Assembly (NCBI RefSeq): GCF_011008905.1
Contig: NZ_JAAIVI010000020.1
Coordinates: forward strand, 1 to 64,000
DNA length: 64,000 bases
Source of the DNA: Wenzhouxiangella sp. XN201
GTDB taxonomy: Bacteria; Pseudomonadota; Gammaproteobacteria; Xanthomonadales; Wenzhouxiangellaceae
Direction of reading: 5' to 3'
Shown: positions 33,888 to 41,102 of the stretch, piece by piece
How the letters are laid out: each line of letters starts with the position of its first letter
How positions within the stretch are numbered: position 1 is the first letter of the stretch
Notes under the pieces: model-generated
The model's database searches: none
Told to the model about the DNA's origin: nothing
Seen by the model: the letters and a program-made list of their open reading frames with translations, nothing else
Position numbers and translations under genes: made by a program

Positions 33888-35843
33888 ATGACAGACAAAG
33901 ACATCACCTACCGATTGAAGATCTTCGCCGCAGTACTGGCTCTTGCCGTACTGGTCGGCTGCGGTACCTCACCGGTTGCCGACGAGGAAGCGGCAGCCGA
34001 CGAAGAGGCCTCCATGTCGGACAGCTTCGAGTCCGAGCGGGCCGAGGCAGAAGCCGAGCGCCAGGCGGCCGAGGAAGAGGCGGCCCGGCGGGAAGCCGAA
34101 GCTGAACGTGAGGCGGCTGAGCGGGCGGCTGCTGAGGAAGCGGCCCGGCGGGAAGCCGAAGCTGAACGTGAGGCGGCCGAGGAAGCGGCAGCCCGTCGGG
34201 CGGCGGAGGAAGAGGCTGCGCGCCAGGCGGCCGAGGAAGAAGCGGCCCGGCGAGAAGCCGAAGCCGAACGTGAAGCTGCCGGACAGGCGGCTGCGGAGGA
34301 AGCGGCCCGGCAAGAAGCCGAAGCGCAAGCCGCTGCGGAAGAAGCCGAGCGCCAGGCGGCCGAAGAGGAAGCGGCGCGGCAGGAAGCTGAACGTGAAGCC
34401 GCCGAGCAGGCGGCGGCCGAGGAAGCTGAGCGTCGGGCAGCCGAAGAACAGGCTGCTGCAGAACAAGCCGAGGCCGAGCAGGCATCGGACTCAGCGGACG
34501 AATCGGCTGCATTCGTCAACCTGGAGGACGCGCCCGATATCATTCCGCGCACGCCTGAGAACATCGAACGCCTGGGCCAGGACCTGACCCCGATGGGATC
34601 GATTCGCGCCGGCAACGAAGACGGCACGATCCCGGCCTGGGATGGCGGACTTACACGTGAGGATTGGCCGGCCGGCTATCAGCCCGGCGATCGTCATCCC
34701 GATCCTTACCCGGATGACGAGCCACTGTTCACCATCACCGGCGACAACTATCAGGAATACGCCGACCGACTGTCGGCCGGACAGATCGCCGTGTTCGAGC
34801 GCTATCCGGAAACCTACTACATGAAGGTCTACCCGACGCGCCGCAGCGCATCGTTCCCGGAGCGCATCTACCAGAAGACGCGTGAGAACGCCGAAACCGG
34901 GCGCCTGGTGGCCAATGGCGAAGGTGTTGCCGACGTCGCCGAAGGTTTCCCCTTCGCGCTGCCACAGAATGCCTACGAGCTGATCTGGAACCACAAGCTC
35001 AAGTACAAGGGAATCGGCGGTGCGCGCTACAACAACCAGGTGGTGCCGACTTCAAGCGGCAACTTCCAGCTCATTCGCCTGCGCGAGGAACTGCTCGGCC
35101 TTTATTACAAGGAAGGCATGACGCTTGAGGAAACCAACAACATCCTGCTCTATTTCTTCCAGGAAGTGGAGTCGCCGGCGCGCCTGGCCGGCAACATCCT
35201 GCTGGTCCACGAAACCCTCAACCAGATCGAGCAGCCGCGCCAGGCCTGGATCTACAACCCGGGTCAGCGGCGCGTGCGGCGCGCACCCAACGTGGCCTAC
35301 GACAATCCGGGCACGGCTTCCGACGGCCTGCGTACCAATGACATGACCGACATGTTCAACGGTGCGATGGATCGCTACGACTGGGAAATCGTCGGCAAGA
35401 AGGAAATGTACATTCCGTACAATTCCTACGACGTTCACAGCGGTGACTTGACGGCCGATGACATCGTGCGTCCGGGCCATCTCAATCCCGAATACATGCG
35501 TTACGAGCTGCATCGTGTCTGGATCGTCGAGGCGAACCTGAAGGAAGGTACACGCCATATCCATCCGCGGCGCACCTTCTACCTCGACGAGGACAGCTAC
35601 CAGATCGCGCTGACCGACCACTACGATCAGCGCGGCAACCTGTGGCGCGTGTCCGAGGCACACACCATCAACTATTACGAACTGCCCACCTACTGGTCGA
35701 GCATGCTGTCGCATATGGACCTGCAGTCGGGCCGCTACGTGGCAACGGGTCTGGACAACCAGGATCCGGTGCCGAGCTTCAACGTCGAGCTCAGCCCGAG
35801 CAATTACACGCCGCAGGCGCTGCGGACGCGGGGCCGGCGCTAA
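33888..35843 (+). CDS. DUF1329 lipoprotein with long EA-rich helical stalk
   Basis: 651 residues. Lipobox VLVGCG (Cys25) predicts a lipoprotein. Residues ~48-205 are an almost uninterrupted E/A/R/Q repeat (units like AAEEAARREAEAER) expected to form a long charged helix or coiled coil, like TolA domain II. DUF1329 occupies ~215-651 (DIIPRTPENIERLGQDLTPM; PERIYQKTRENAETGRL; RRAPNVAYDNPG; HVHSGD-like region; YELHRVWIVEANL). DUF1329 proteins resemble LolA/LolB-type lipid-binding folds as I recall. Typical members are ~450 residues, so the stalk is an extra element. GGAGG precedes the ATG. It is co-transcribed with DUF1302; a strong hairpin follows. Confidence 0.88.
   Translation: MTDKDITYRLKIFAAVLALAVLVGCGTSPVADEEAAADEEASMSDSFESERAEAEAERQAAEEEAARREAEAEREAAERAAAEEAARREAEAEREAAEEAAARRAAEEEAARQAAEEEAARREAEAEREAAGQAAAEEAARQEAEAQAAAEEAERQAAEEEAARQEAEREAAEQAAAEEAERRAAEEQAAAEQAEAEQASDSADESAAFVNLEDAPDIIPRTPENIERLGQDLTPMGSIRAGNEDGTIPAWDGGLTREDWPAGYQPGDRHPDPYPDDEPLFTITGDNYQEYADRLSAGQIAVFERYPETYYMKVYPTRRSASFPERIYQKTRENAETGRLVANGEGVADVAEGFPFALPQNAYELIWNHKLKYKGIGGARYNNQVVPTSSGNFQLIRLREELLGLYYKEGMTLEETNNILLYFFQEVESPARLAGNILLVHETLNQIEQPRQAWIYNPGQRRVRRAPNVAYDNPGTASDGLRTNDMTDMFNGAMDRYDWEIVGKKEMYIPYNSYDVHSGDLTADDIVRPGHLNPEYMRYELHRVWIVEANLKEGTRHIHPRRTFYLDEDSYQIALTDHYDQRGNLWRVSEAHTINYYELPTYWSSMLSHMDLQSGRYVATGLDNQDPVPSFNVELSPSNYTPQALRTRGRR
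34081..34490 (+). repeat. Degenerate tandem repeat coding the EA-rich stalk
   Basis: Short repeats rich in GCGGCCGAGGAAGC and GAAGCCGAAGC. One 37-nt stretch starting CGGCCCGGCG at 34081 recurs exactly at 34141, and related copies follow around 34244 and 34303. Such DNA is prone to length change, so stalk length probably varies between strains. Confidence 0.7.
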
Positions 35844-35862
35844 GCCGTAGACAAGCCAGCAA

Positions 35863-35890
35863 CCAGGGCCGGCCGTAAGGTCGGCCCTGG
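35863..35890 (+). terminator. Strong hairpin between the DUF1329 and YCF48-like genes
   Basis: CCAGGGCCG-GCC, loop GTAA, GG-T-CGGCCCTGG (35863-35890): 12 pairs including one G-U. No T tract follows, so it may attenuate rather than stop transcription into the YCF48-like and RND genes 20 nt downstream. Confidence 0.45.
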
Positions 35891-35909
35891 CGTCTCGGAG
35901 TATCCATCC

Positions 35910-36974
35910 ATGTCTCTTTTCAGATCGTTGGTGCTGGTTCTGTTTGCCGTTCCGGCACCGCTTTTGGCCCAGGATATCGAGCCGCAGCCGGCCGAACAGG
36001 TGCCGCTGGCCGATGAGTCGCTGATTCTCGACATTACCCGCGCGGGCGAGCGTTATGTCGCCGTTGGTGAGCGCGGCCATGTGCTGATTTCCCGGGACGG
36101 TATCGAATGGGAACAGGCCGAGCAGGTGCCGGTTCAGGCTGCGCTGACGCGCGTCGACTTCGCTGGCGGTCGCTTGTGGGCTGTTGGTCATGACACGACC
36201 ATCATCCACAGCAGCGACCTCGGGCGGACCTGGAACCTGCAGCATTTCGAACCCGCCTGGGAGCGGCCGCTGCTTGACGTGCATTTCTTCAATTCCAGCG
36301 AAGGCCTGGCGGTGGGTGCATACGGTCTGATCATGAAAACCGGCGATGGCGGGCAGAGTTGGGAGTCGATGGACATGGTCGATGTCATGACCTCCGAGGC
36401 CATCGACTGGAGTGATGCGGCAGCGGCAGCCTACGAGCTCGCCGACACGCCGGAAGACGAGACGGACCCGAGCGACGAGTTCTACGACGCCTCGCAGGAT
36501 TTCGATCGCGGCTGTTACGAATTCATCGAGTGTCACCTCAATGCCATTCTGGTGAACGACGACGGACGTATCATGCTGGCCGGCGAGCGTGGCTACGGCT
36601 TTCGTAGCAGCGACCGCGGCGAAAGCTGGGAGAGTTTCCGTTTTCCGTACCCGGGATCGATGTTCGGGTTGCTGCCGGTACGGGACAGCGTACTGGCCTT
36701 CGGGCTGCGAGGAAACGTTCAGCTCAGCAGCGACTTTGGTGATAGCTGGGAGGTGCTGGATAGCGGAGTCGATTCAACCCTGCTCGGTGGCGCGCTCGAT
36801 CCGGATGGCAAACCCGTCATGGTGGGCTCGGGCGCAACGATTCTGACTTTTCACCCGCCGACAGGTGACTTTCGCGTCAGCGAGGATCGCCTTGGCAGCG
36901 ACTATGCAGCCGTCCTGTTCACTGTGGACGGCGGCATGATTCTGGCCGGAGAAGAAGGGCTCAAGCATGAGTGA
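35910..36974 (+). CDS. YCF48/BNR-repeat periplasmic beta-propeller protein
   Basis: 354 residues with a signal peptide (LVLVLFAVPAPLLAQ) and repeated Asp-box/BNR motifs: SRDGIEWEQ, SSDLGRTWNLQH, TGDGGQSWESM, SSDRGESWESF and SSDFGDSWEVL, alternating with strands such as GRLWAVGHD and LAVGAYG. This is the YCF48/Hcf136-like propeller fold, often found next to MMPL-type RND permeases in proteobacteria. It likely acts as a periplasmic scaffold or adaptor for the permease. Its stop overlaps the permease ATG by 8 nt, so they are translated together. One segment (about 160-210, acidic, with CYEFIECH) interrupts the repeat pattern. Confidence 0.87.
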   Translation: MSLFRSLVLVLFAVPAPLLAQDIEPQPAEQVPLADESLILDITRAGERYVAVGERGHVLISRDGIEWEQAEQVPVQAALTRVDFAGGRLWAVGHDTTIIHSSDLGRTWNLQHFEPAWERPLLDVHFFNSSEGLAVGAYGLIMKTGDGGQSWESMDMVDVMTSEAIDWSDAAAAAYELADTPEDETDPSDEFYDASQDFDRGCYEFIECHLNAILVNDDGRIMLAGERGYGFRSSDRGESWESFRFPYPGSMFGLLPVRDSVLAFGLRGNVQLSSDFGDSWEVLDSGVDSTLLGGALDPDGKPVMVGSGATILTFHPPTGDFRVSEDRLGSDYAAVLFTVDGGMILAGEEGLKHE

Positions 36975-39432
36975 ATCCAGAACAGTGCCCCGCCGGATTG
37001 CTGATTTCGTCTTCAGCGTTCGCCCGCTCATTCTCCTGCTGTTCCTGCTGGGTACGGCGGCGATGGTGTATTACTCGATGCAGCTTCGTGTCGACGCCGG
37101 ATTCAAAAAGCAGCTGCCGCTCGAACACGAGTACATGCAGACCTTCCTCGATTACGAGCGTGAATTCGGCGGCGCCAACCGCATCATGGTCGCGCTCATG
37201 GCCGAAGACGGTGAGATGTTCGACGCCGACTTCTTCGGGGCGTTCGAACAGGTCAGTAACCGTGTGTTCTTCGTGCCGGGCGTCGACCGCGCGAGTGTCC
37301 GGTCCATCTTTACGCCCAACGTACGTTTCGTTGAGGTGGTGGAAGACGGGTTTGCTGGTGGCAACGTCATTCCGGCTGACTTCTCGCCCTCGCCGGAAAT
37401 GTTCGAAACAGTCCGATCGAACATCATCAAGTCCGGTGAAGTCGGGCGCCTGGTGGCCGAGGACTTTTCAGGCGCCATGGTCTGGGCCAACCTGCTCGAG
37501 GAAGATCCTTCGACCGGCGAGACGCTCGATTACCAGGACGTCGCCGAGCGGCTTGAAGCCATTCGCGGCGAGTTCGAGAACGAGAATCACAGCGTCCACA
37601 TCATCGGGTTTGCCAAGATCGTAGGTGACGTTGCCGATGGTGCCCGCGGCGTGGTCATGTATTTCGGTGTCGCCTTTCTGATCACGGCCATCCTGCTGTT
37701 CCTCTATTCCCACTCTGTCTGGCTGACGATCCTGCCGCTCGTCTGTTCGGTCACGGCCGTGGTCTGGCAGCTTGGTCTGCTCAGCCTGCTGGGCTTCGGC
37801 ATCGATCCGATGAATATCCTGACGCCGTTCCTGGTCTTTGCCATCGGTGTCAGTCACGGCGTGCAGATGATCAGCGGCTGGAACGCCGAGAAGCTCTTTG
37901 GCGGGCATTCGCCCATCGGGCTGGTTCAGGAAGGCATTCCCCTTGAAGAGGTCAAGCCGGTTTCCAGCCTGGAAGCGTCAAAGGCCGTTTTCTCGCGCCT
38001 TCTCGCGCCGGGCGCTATCGCCCTGCTCAGCGATACCATTGGCTTCTTGACCATCCTGCTGATCAATATCCAGATCATCCAGGAACTGGCGATTACCGCC
38101 AGTATCGGTGTTGCGGTCATCATCTTCACCAATCTGCTGCTGCTGCCGGTCTTGCTGTCCTACATCAAGCTCAGAAACGAGGACAAGAAGCGTCGGAAGC
38201 AGTACGAACATAGCCAGAAGCCGAGCATGATCTGGGATTTCATGGCGCGCTTCACCCGTCGGGGCGTTGCCGTCTCGGCAGTGTTGGTGGGCGTGTTGGT
38301 GTTTGCGCTGGCCTGGGTCAAGGCGCAAGACATGAAGATTGGCGATTCCGAACCCGGTGTGCCCGAGTTGCGTGAAGATGCCCGCTACAACCAGGACGCC
38401 CGGCTGATCGCCGATCGCTTCTCGCTCGGCACCGACGTGATCAGCATCATCGCCCAGACCGAGTCCGGCGCCTGTGCCGGCTCATTCGAGGTCATGAACG
38501 CAATCGACGACTTTGCCTGGCATATGCGCAATGTCGAGGGTGTGCAACAGGTCATTGCGCTGCCGATGGTCGCCAAGATCGTCAATGCCGGTTGGAACGA
38601 AGGCAATCTGCGCTGGCAGGTATTGCCGCGCAATCCCTCGACCCTGGCCCTGACCACGCAGGGTATCGAGACCTCCTCCGGTCTGCTGAACCGGGATTGC
38701 AGCGCCATGCCGGTGATGGTGTTTACCGAGGACCACCGTGCCGAGACCATTGATCGAGTGGTCGGCCGGGCGCACGAACTCCAGGATGAGATCACGGTCG
38801 AGGAACTCGATTATGAGGTTGTCGGCGAGCCGGCGCATGGCCACTGGTCCGAGGATGGCGATCATCCGCCGCTGGTCTTCCGCCTGGCGACCGGTAACGT
38901 CGGTGTGATGGCTGCCACCAACCAGGAAGTGGCCAAGGCACAGACGCCGATGCTGATCTATGTCTATGCCGCCATCGTGGTGCTGTGTCTGATTACCTTC
39001 CGTACCGTGCTCGGCACCCTGTGCATCGTGCTGCCGTTGGTGCTGGTCAGCTATCTGGCCTATTCGCTGATGGCTTTCATGGGCATCGGCCTCAAGGTCA
39101 ACACCCTGCCCGTGGTGGCGCTTGGCGTCGGTATCGGTGTCGACTACGGTATCTACATCTTCAGCCGGATGAAGGGTTTCCTGGATGCCGGGGTCGGCCT
39201 GGACGATGCCTACTACCGCACGCTTCGGCTGACCGGCCGGGCGGTGTTCTACACTGCCGTGACTCTGGCGGTTGGCGTGGGAACCTGGCTGTTCTCCGAC
39301 CTCCAGTTCCAGGCCGATATGGGTATTCTCCTTGGCTTCATGTTCATCTTCAACATGATCGGCGCCGTGTTGCTTCTGCCGGCCCTGGCGCGCGTGTTGC
39401 TGGCCTGGCGCGAGGGCCGCAAGGCGGCCTGA
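36967..39432 (+). CDS. MMPL/RND-superfamily permease
   Basis: 821 residues with two similar halves, each with a periplasmic domain and about six membrane segments. Landmarks are VFAIGVSHGVQMISGW (TM4 region of half 1) and VVALGVGIGVDYGIYIFSRM (half 2, with the conserved Asp of the proton path). The hydrophobic shape and GVDYGIYIFSR match MMPL/HpnN-type RND proteins, which export lipids, hopanoids or other hydrophobic molecules rather than the HAE1 drug class. In half 1 the equivalent position is His (GVSHG), so the two halves are not equal in acid residues. The gene is coupled to the YCF48-like gene and ends the cluster that began with the lipase-like lipoprotein. Confidence 0.9.
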   Translation: MSESRTVPRRIADFVFSVRPLILLLFLLGTAAMVYYSMQLRVDAGFKKQLPLEHEYMQTFLDYEREFGGANRIMVALMAEDGEMFDADFFGAFEQVSNRVFFVPGVDRASVRSIFTPNVRFVEVVEDGFAGGNVIPADFSPSPEMFETVRSNIIKSGEVGRLVAEDFSGAMVWANLLEEDPSTGETLDYQDVAERLEAIRGEFENENHSVHIIGFAKIVGDVADGARGVVMYFGVAFLITAILLFLYSHSVWLTILPLVCSVTAVVWQLGLLSLLGFGIDPMNILTPFLVFAIGVSHGVQMISGWNAEKLFGGHSPIGLVQEGIPLEEVKPVSSLEASKAVFSRLLAPGAIALLSDTIGFLTILLINIQIIQELAITASIGVAVIIFTNLLLLPVLLSYIKLRNEDKKRRKQYEHSQKPSMIWDFMARFTRRGVAVSAVLVGVLVFALAWVKAQDMKIGDSEPGVPELREDARYNQDARLIADRFSLGTDVISIIAQTESGACAGSFEVMNAIDDFAWHMRNVEGVQQVIALPMVAKIVNAGWNEGNLRWQVLPRNPSTLALTTQGIETSSGLLNRDCSAMPVMVFTEDHRAETIDRVVGRAHELQDEITVEELDYEVVGEPAHGHWSEDGDHPPLVFRLATGNVGVMAATNQEVAKAQTPMLIYVYAAIVVLCLITFRTVLGTLCIVLPLVLVSYLAYSLMAFMGIGLKVNTLPVVALGVGIGVDYGIYIFSRMKGFLDAGVGLDDAYYRTLRLTGRAVFYTAVTLAVGVGTWLFSDLQFQADMGILLGFMFIFNMIGAVLLLPALARVLLAWREGRKAA

Positions 39433-39433
39433 T

Positions 39434-39528
39434 GGTTTTAAGTTGTCGGTTGTAAGTTGTAAGTCCAGTCGGATGGCGTTGTGCCTTTATCGAAGGGACT
39501 TGCAACTTGCAACTGAGAACTGACAACC
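39434..39528. repeat. Inverted heptad array (AGTTGTA units)
   Basis: Arms 39434-39466 and 39496-39528 are reverse complements at 27 of 33 positions, with a 29-nt spacer. Each arm is built from 7-nt units (AGTTGTC, GGTTGTA, AGTTGTA; partner TGCAACT-type). It fills almost the whole gap between the MMPL and Dph6-like genes. It could end transcription of the MMPL operon as a long hairpin, though there is no T tract. Confidence 0.8.
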
Positions 39529-39541
39529 AGGTCTCGTACCA

Positions 39542-40216
39542 ATGACCGAAGCAGCATCCGTCGTCGTTCTGTCCTCCGGCGGCAAGGACAGCATGTTCAT
39601 GCTCGACACGCTCATGCACGACCCGGCCTGGCGGGTCGAAGCGCTGGTGACGACCGTCAACGAGACCAATCGCCGCGTGGCCATGCACGGCACTTCCGAG
39701 GCGTTGCTGCGCAGCCAGGCCGAGTCGCTTGGCCTGCCGCTGACGGTAATCGGCTTGCCGGAGACTTGTGACAACGCCGAATATGAACGACGCCTGGCGG
39801 CGGGGCTGGAGCCATTTCGCCAGGCCGGCATCGACCGAGTTGCCTGCGGCGATCTCTTTCTGACTGATATCCGACGCTGGCGGGAGCGCAGTTTCGAAAG
39901 CATGGGCTGGCAATCCATCTTCCCGATCTGGGGCACGCCTACACAAGACCTGGCGCGGCGGCTCGTCGAGGCGCCGTGGCGGATCATGATCACCTGCATC
40001 GACACGCATCGCCTGCCCGAGTCGCTACTTGGGCAGAGCATCGATGAGAACTTCCTCAAGGCATTGCCGGACGGGGTTGATCCCTGTGGCGAGAACGGAG
40101 AGTTTCACAGTTTCGTTTGTGATGGTCCGGGATTCGCCCAGCCGATCGACGTGGTGCCGGGCGAACGCGTCCTCGTGCACGAACGCTACCTGATGATCGA
40201 TCTGAAACCGGCCTGA
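39542..40216 (+). CDS. Dph6/MJ0570-like ATP-pyrophosphatase (diphthine-ammonia-ligase family)
   Basis: 224 residues of the adenine-nucleotide alpha-hydrolase fold: PP-loop VVLSSGGKDSMFML, then NETNRRVAMHGTSEALLRSQ, GDLFLTDIRRWRE and HSFVCDGPGF, all typical of TIGR00290/Dph6 proteins. In eukaryotes and archaea this family makes the last amide of diphthamide on elongation factor 2. Bacteria lack that modification, so the real substrate here must differ; an ATP-dependent amidation is likely. It stands alone between a repeat element and the convergent BtuF-like gene. Confidence 0.88.
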   Translation: MTEAASVVVLSSGGKDSMFMLDTLMHDPAWRVEALVTTVNETNRRVAMHGTSEALLRSQAESLGLPLTVIGLPETCDNAEYERRLAAGLEPFRQAGIDRVACGDLFLTDIRRWRERSFESMGWQSIFPIWGTPTQDLARRLVEAPWRIMITCIDTHRLPESLLGQSIDENFLKALPDGVDPCGENGEFHSFVCDGPGFAQPIDVVPGERVLVHERYLMIDLKPA

Positions 40217-40231
40217 GCCGCCAGAGGTTCC

Positions 40232-41044
40232 CTAGGTTCCGGCGTCCACATCCCGGACCAGATCGCAGACGTACTCGATGCCTTCCAGGATGCGGGGGGT
40301 GGGGCGCACCAGGCGCTCGGGGTCGACCGCTTCCAGCCGGGTATGACCCTGTTCGACCATGCCAGTATCGCGCCAGATGGCAAGCGGATCGTTGCTGCCT
40401 TCATTGATGCCGGCAATGATCAGTTCCGGTGTCCGGGCAAGCACGGCTTCACGGTCGATGGCGGCCGCCTCGACATCGAGGTCGGCAAAAACATTGCGGG
40501 CGCCGCATGCTTCGAACACTTGCGTGATCACGTGCCGCCCACCCAGGGTGAACAGCGGATGTGCAGAAACCTGGTAAAAGATCGAAATGCCTTCCTGCTC
40601 GTCGTTCTGCTGGCGCAGCGCGGCTAACTGCTGTTCGTACTTCCTGGCCGCCTCACGAGCGGTCTCCAGGCTTCCCAATCTCGACCCGATCCGTTCGAGG
40701 GCCGATGCGATCTCGGCGAGACTGCGCGTTTCAATCCACAACACGTCGATACCCAAGTCTTCAAGCTGGCGCACCACGCCAGCCGGCGTACCGCCACGCC
40801 ACGCCAGGGCCAGGTCGGCATCCAGCCCCAGAATGGTCTCCATGTCAAACCGGTAGGCATCACCGATGCGCGGCAACTCCCGCGCCGCTTCCGGCCAGTC
40901 GCTATAGGCCACGACTCCGACCAGCGATTCACCCGCACCCGCAGCAAACGCCAGCTCCGTCAGATGCGGCGCCAGGCTGACGACTCGTAGTCGTTCCTCT
41001 GCGACCGACTGCACAGAACATGCCAGCAGCACCAATGCTGACAT
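40232..41044 (-). CDS. BtuF-like cobalamin/siderophore-type substrate-binding protein
   Basis: 270 residues from ATG 41044 with a signal peptide (MSALVLLACSVQSVAEE). Class III periplasmic binding fold: LRVVSLAPHLTELAFAAGAG, VVAYSDWPEAARELPRIGD, DADLALAWRGGTPAGVV, FQVSAHPLFTLGGRHVITQV and LVRPTPRILEGIEYVCDLV, all close to BtuF, which hands vitamin B12 to BtuCD. No BtuC/BtuD genes are nearby. An in-frame extension to 41119 would read through a GAGTCCC heptad array and the end of the SLC13 gene, so I reject it. The short gap suggests co-transcription with the SLC13 gene upstream. Confidence 0.85.
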   Translation of the reverse strand: MSALVLLACSVQSVAEERLRVVSLAPHLTELAFAAGAGESLVGVVAYSDWPEAARELPRIGDAYRFDMETILGLDADLALAWRGGTPAGVVRQLEDLGIDVLWIETRSLAEIASALERIGSRLGSLETAREAARKYEQQLAALRQQNDEQEGISIFYQVSAHPLFTLGGRHVITQVFEACGARNVFADLDVEAAAIDREAVLARTPELIIAGINEGSNDPLAIWRDTGMVEQGHTRLEAVDPERLVRPTPRILEGIEYVCDLVRDVDAGT

Positions 41045-41069
41045 TGCCCGCGTAGCCCACGGGAGCCAC

Positions 41070-41097
41070 GAGTCCCGAGTCCCGAGTCCCGAGTCCC
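41070..41097. repeat. Perfect GAGTCCC heptad array
   Basis: Four exact, contiguous 7-nt units between the SLC13 stop and the BtuF-like ATG. On the minus strand it reads GGGACTC, the same unit that is translated inside aceE at 23907-23936. Confidence 0.85.
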
Positions 41098-41102
41098 GCC
41101 CT

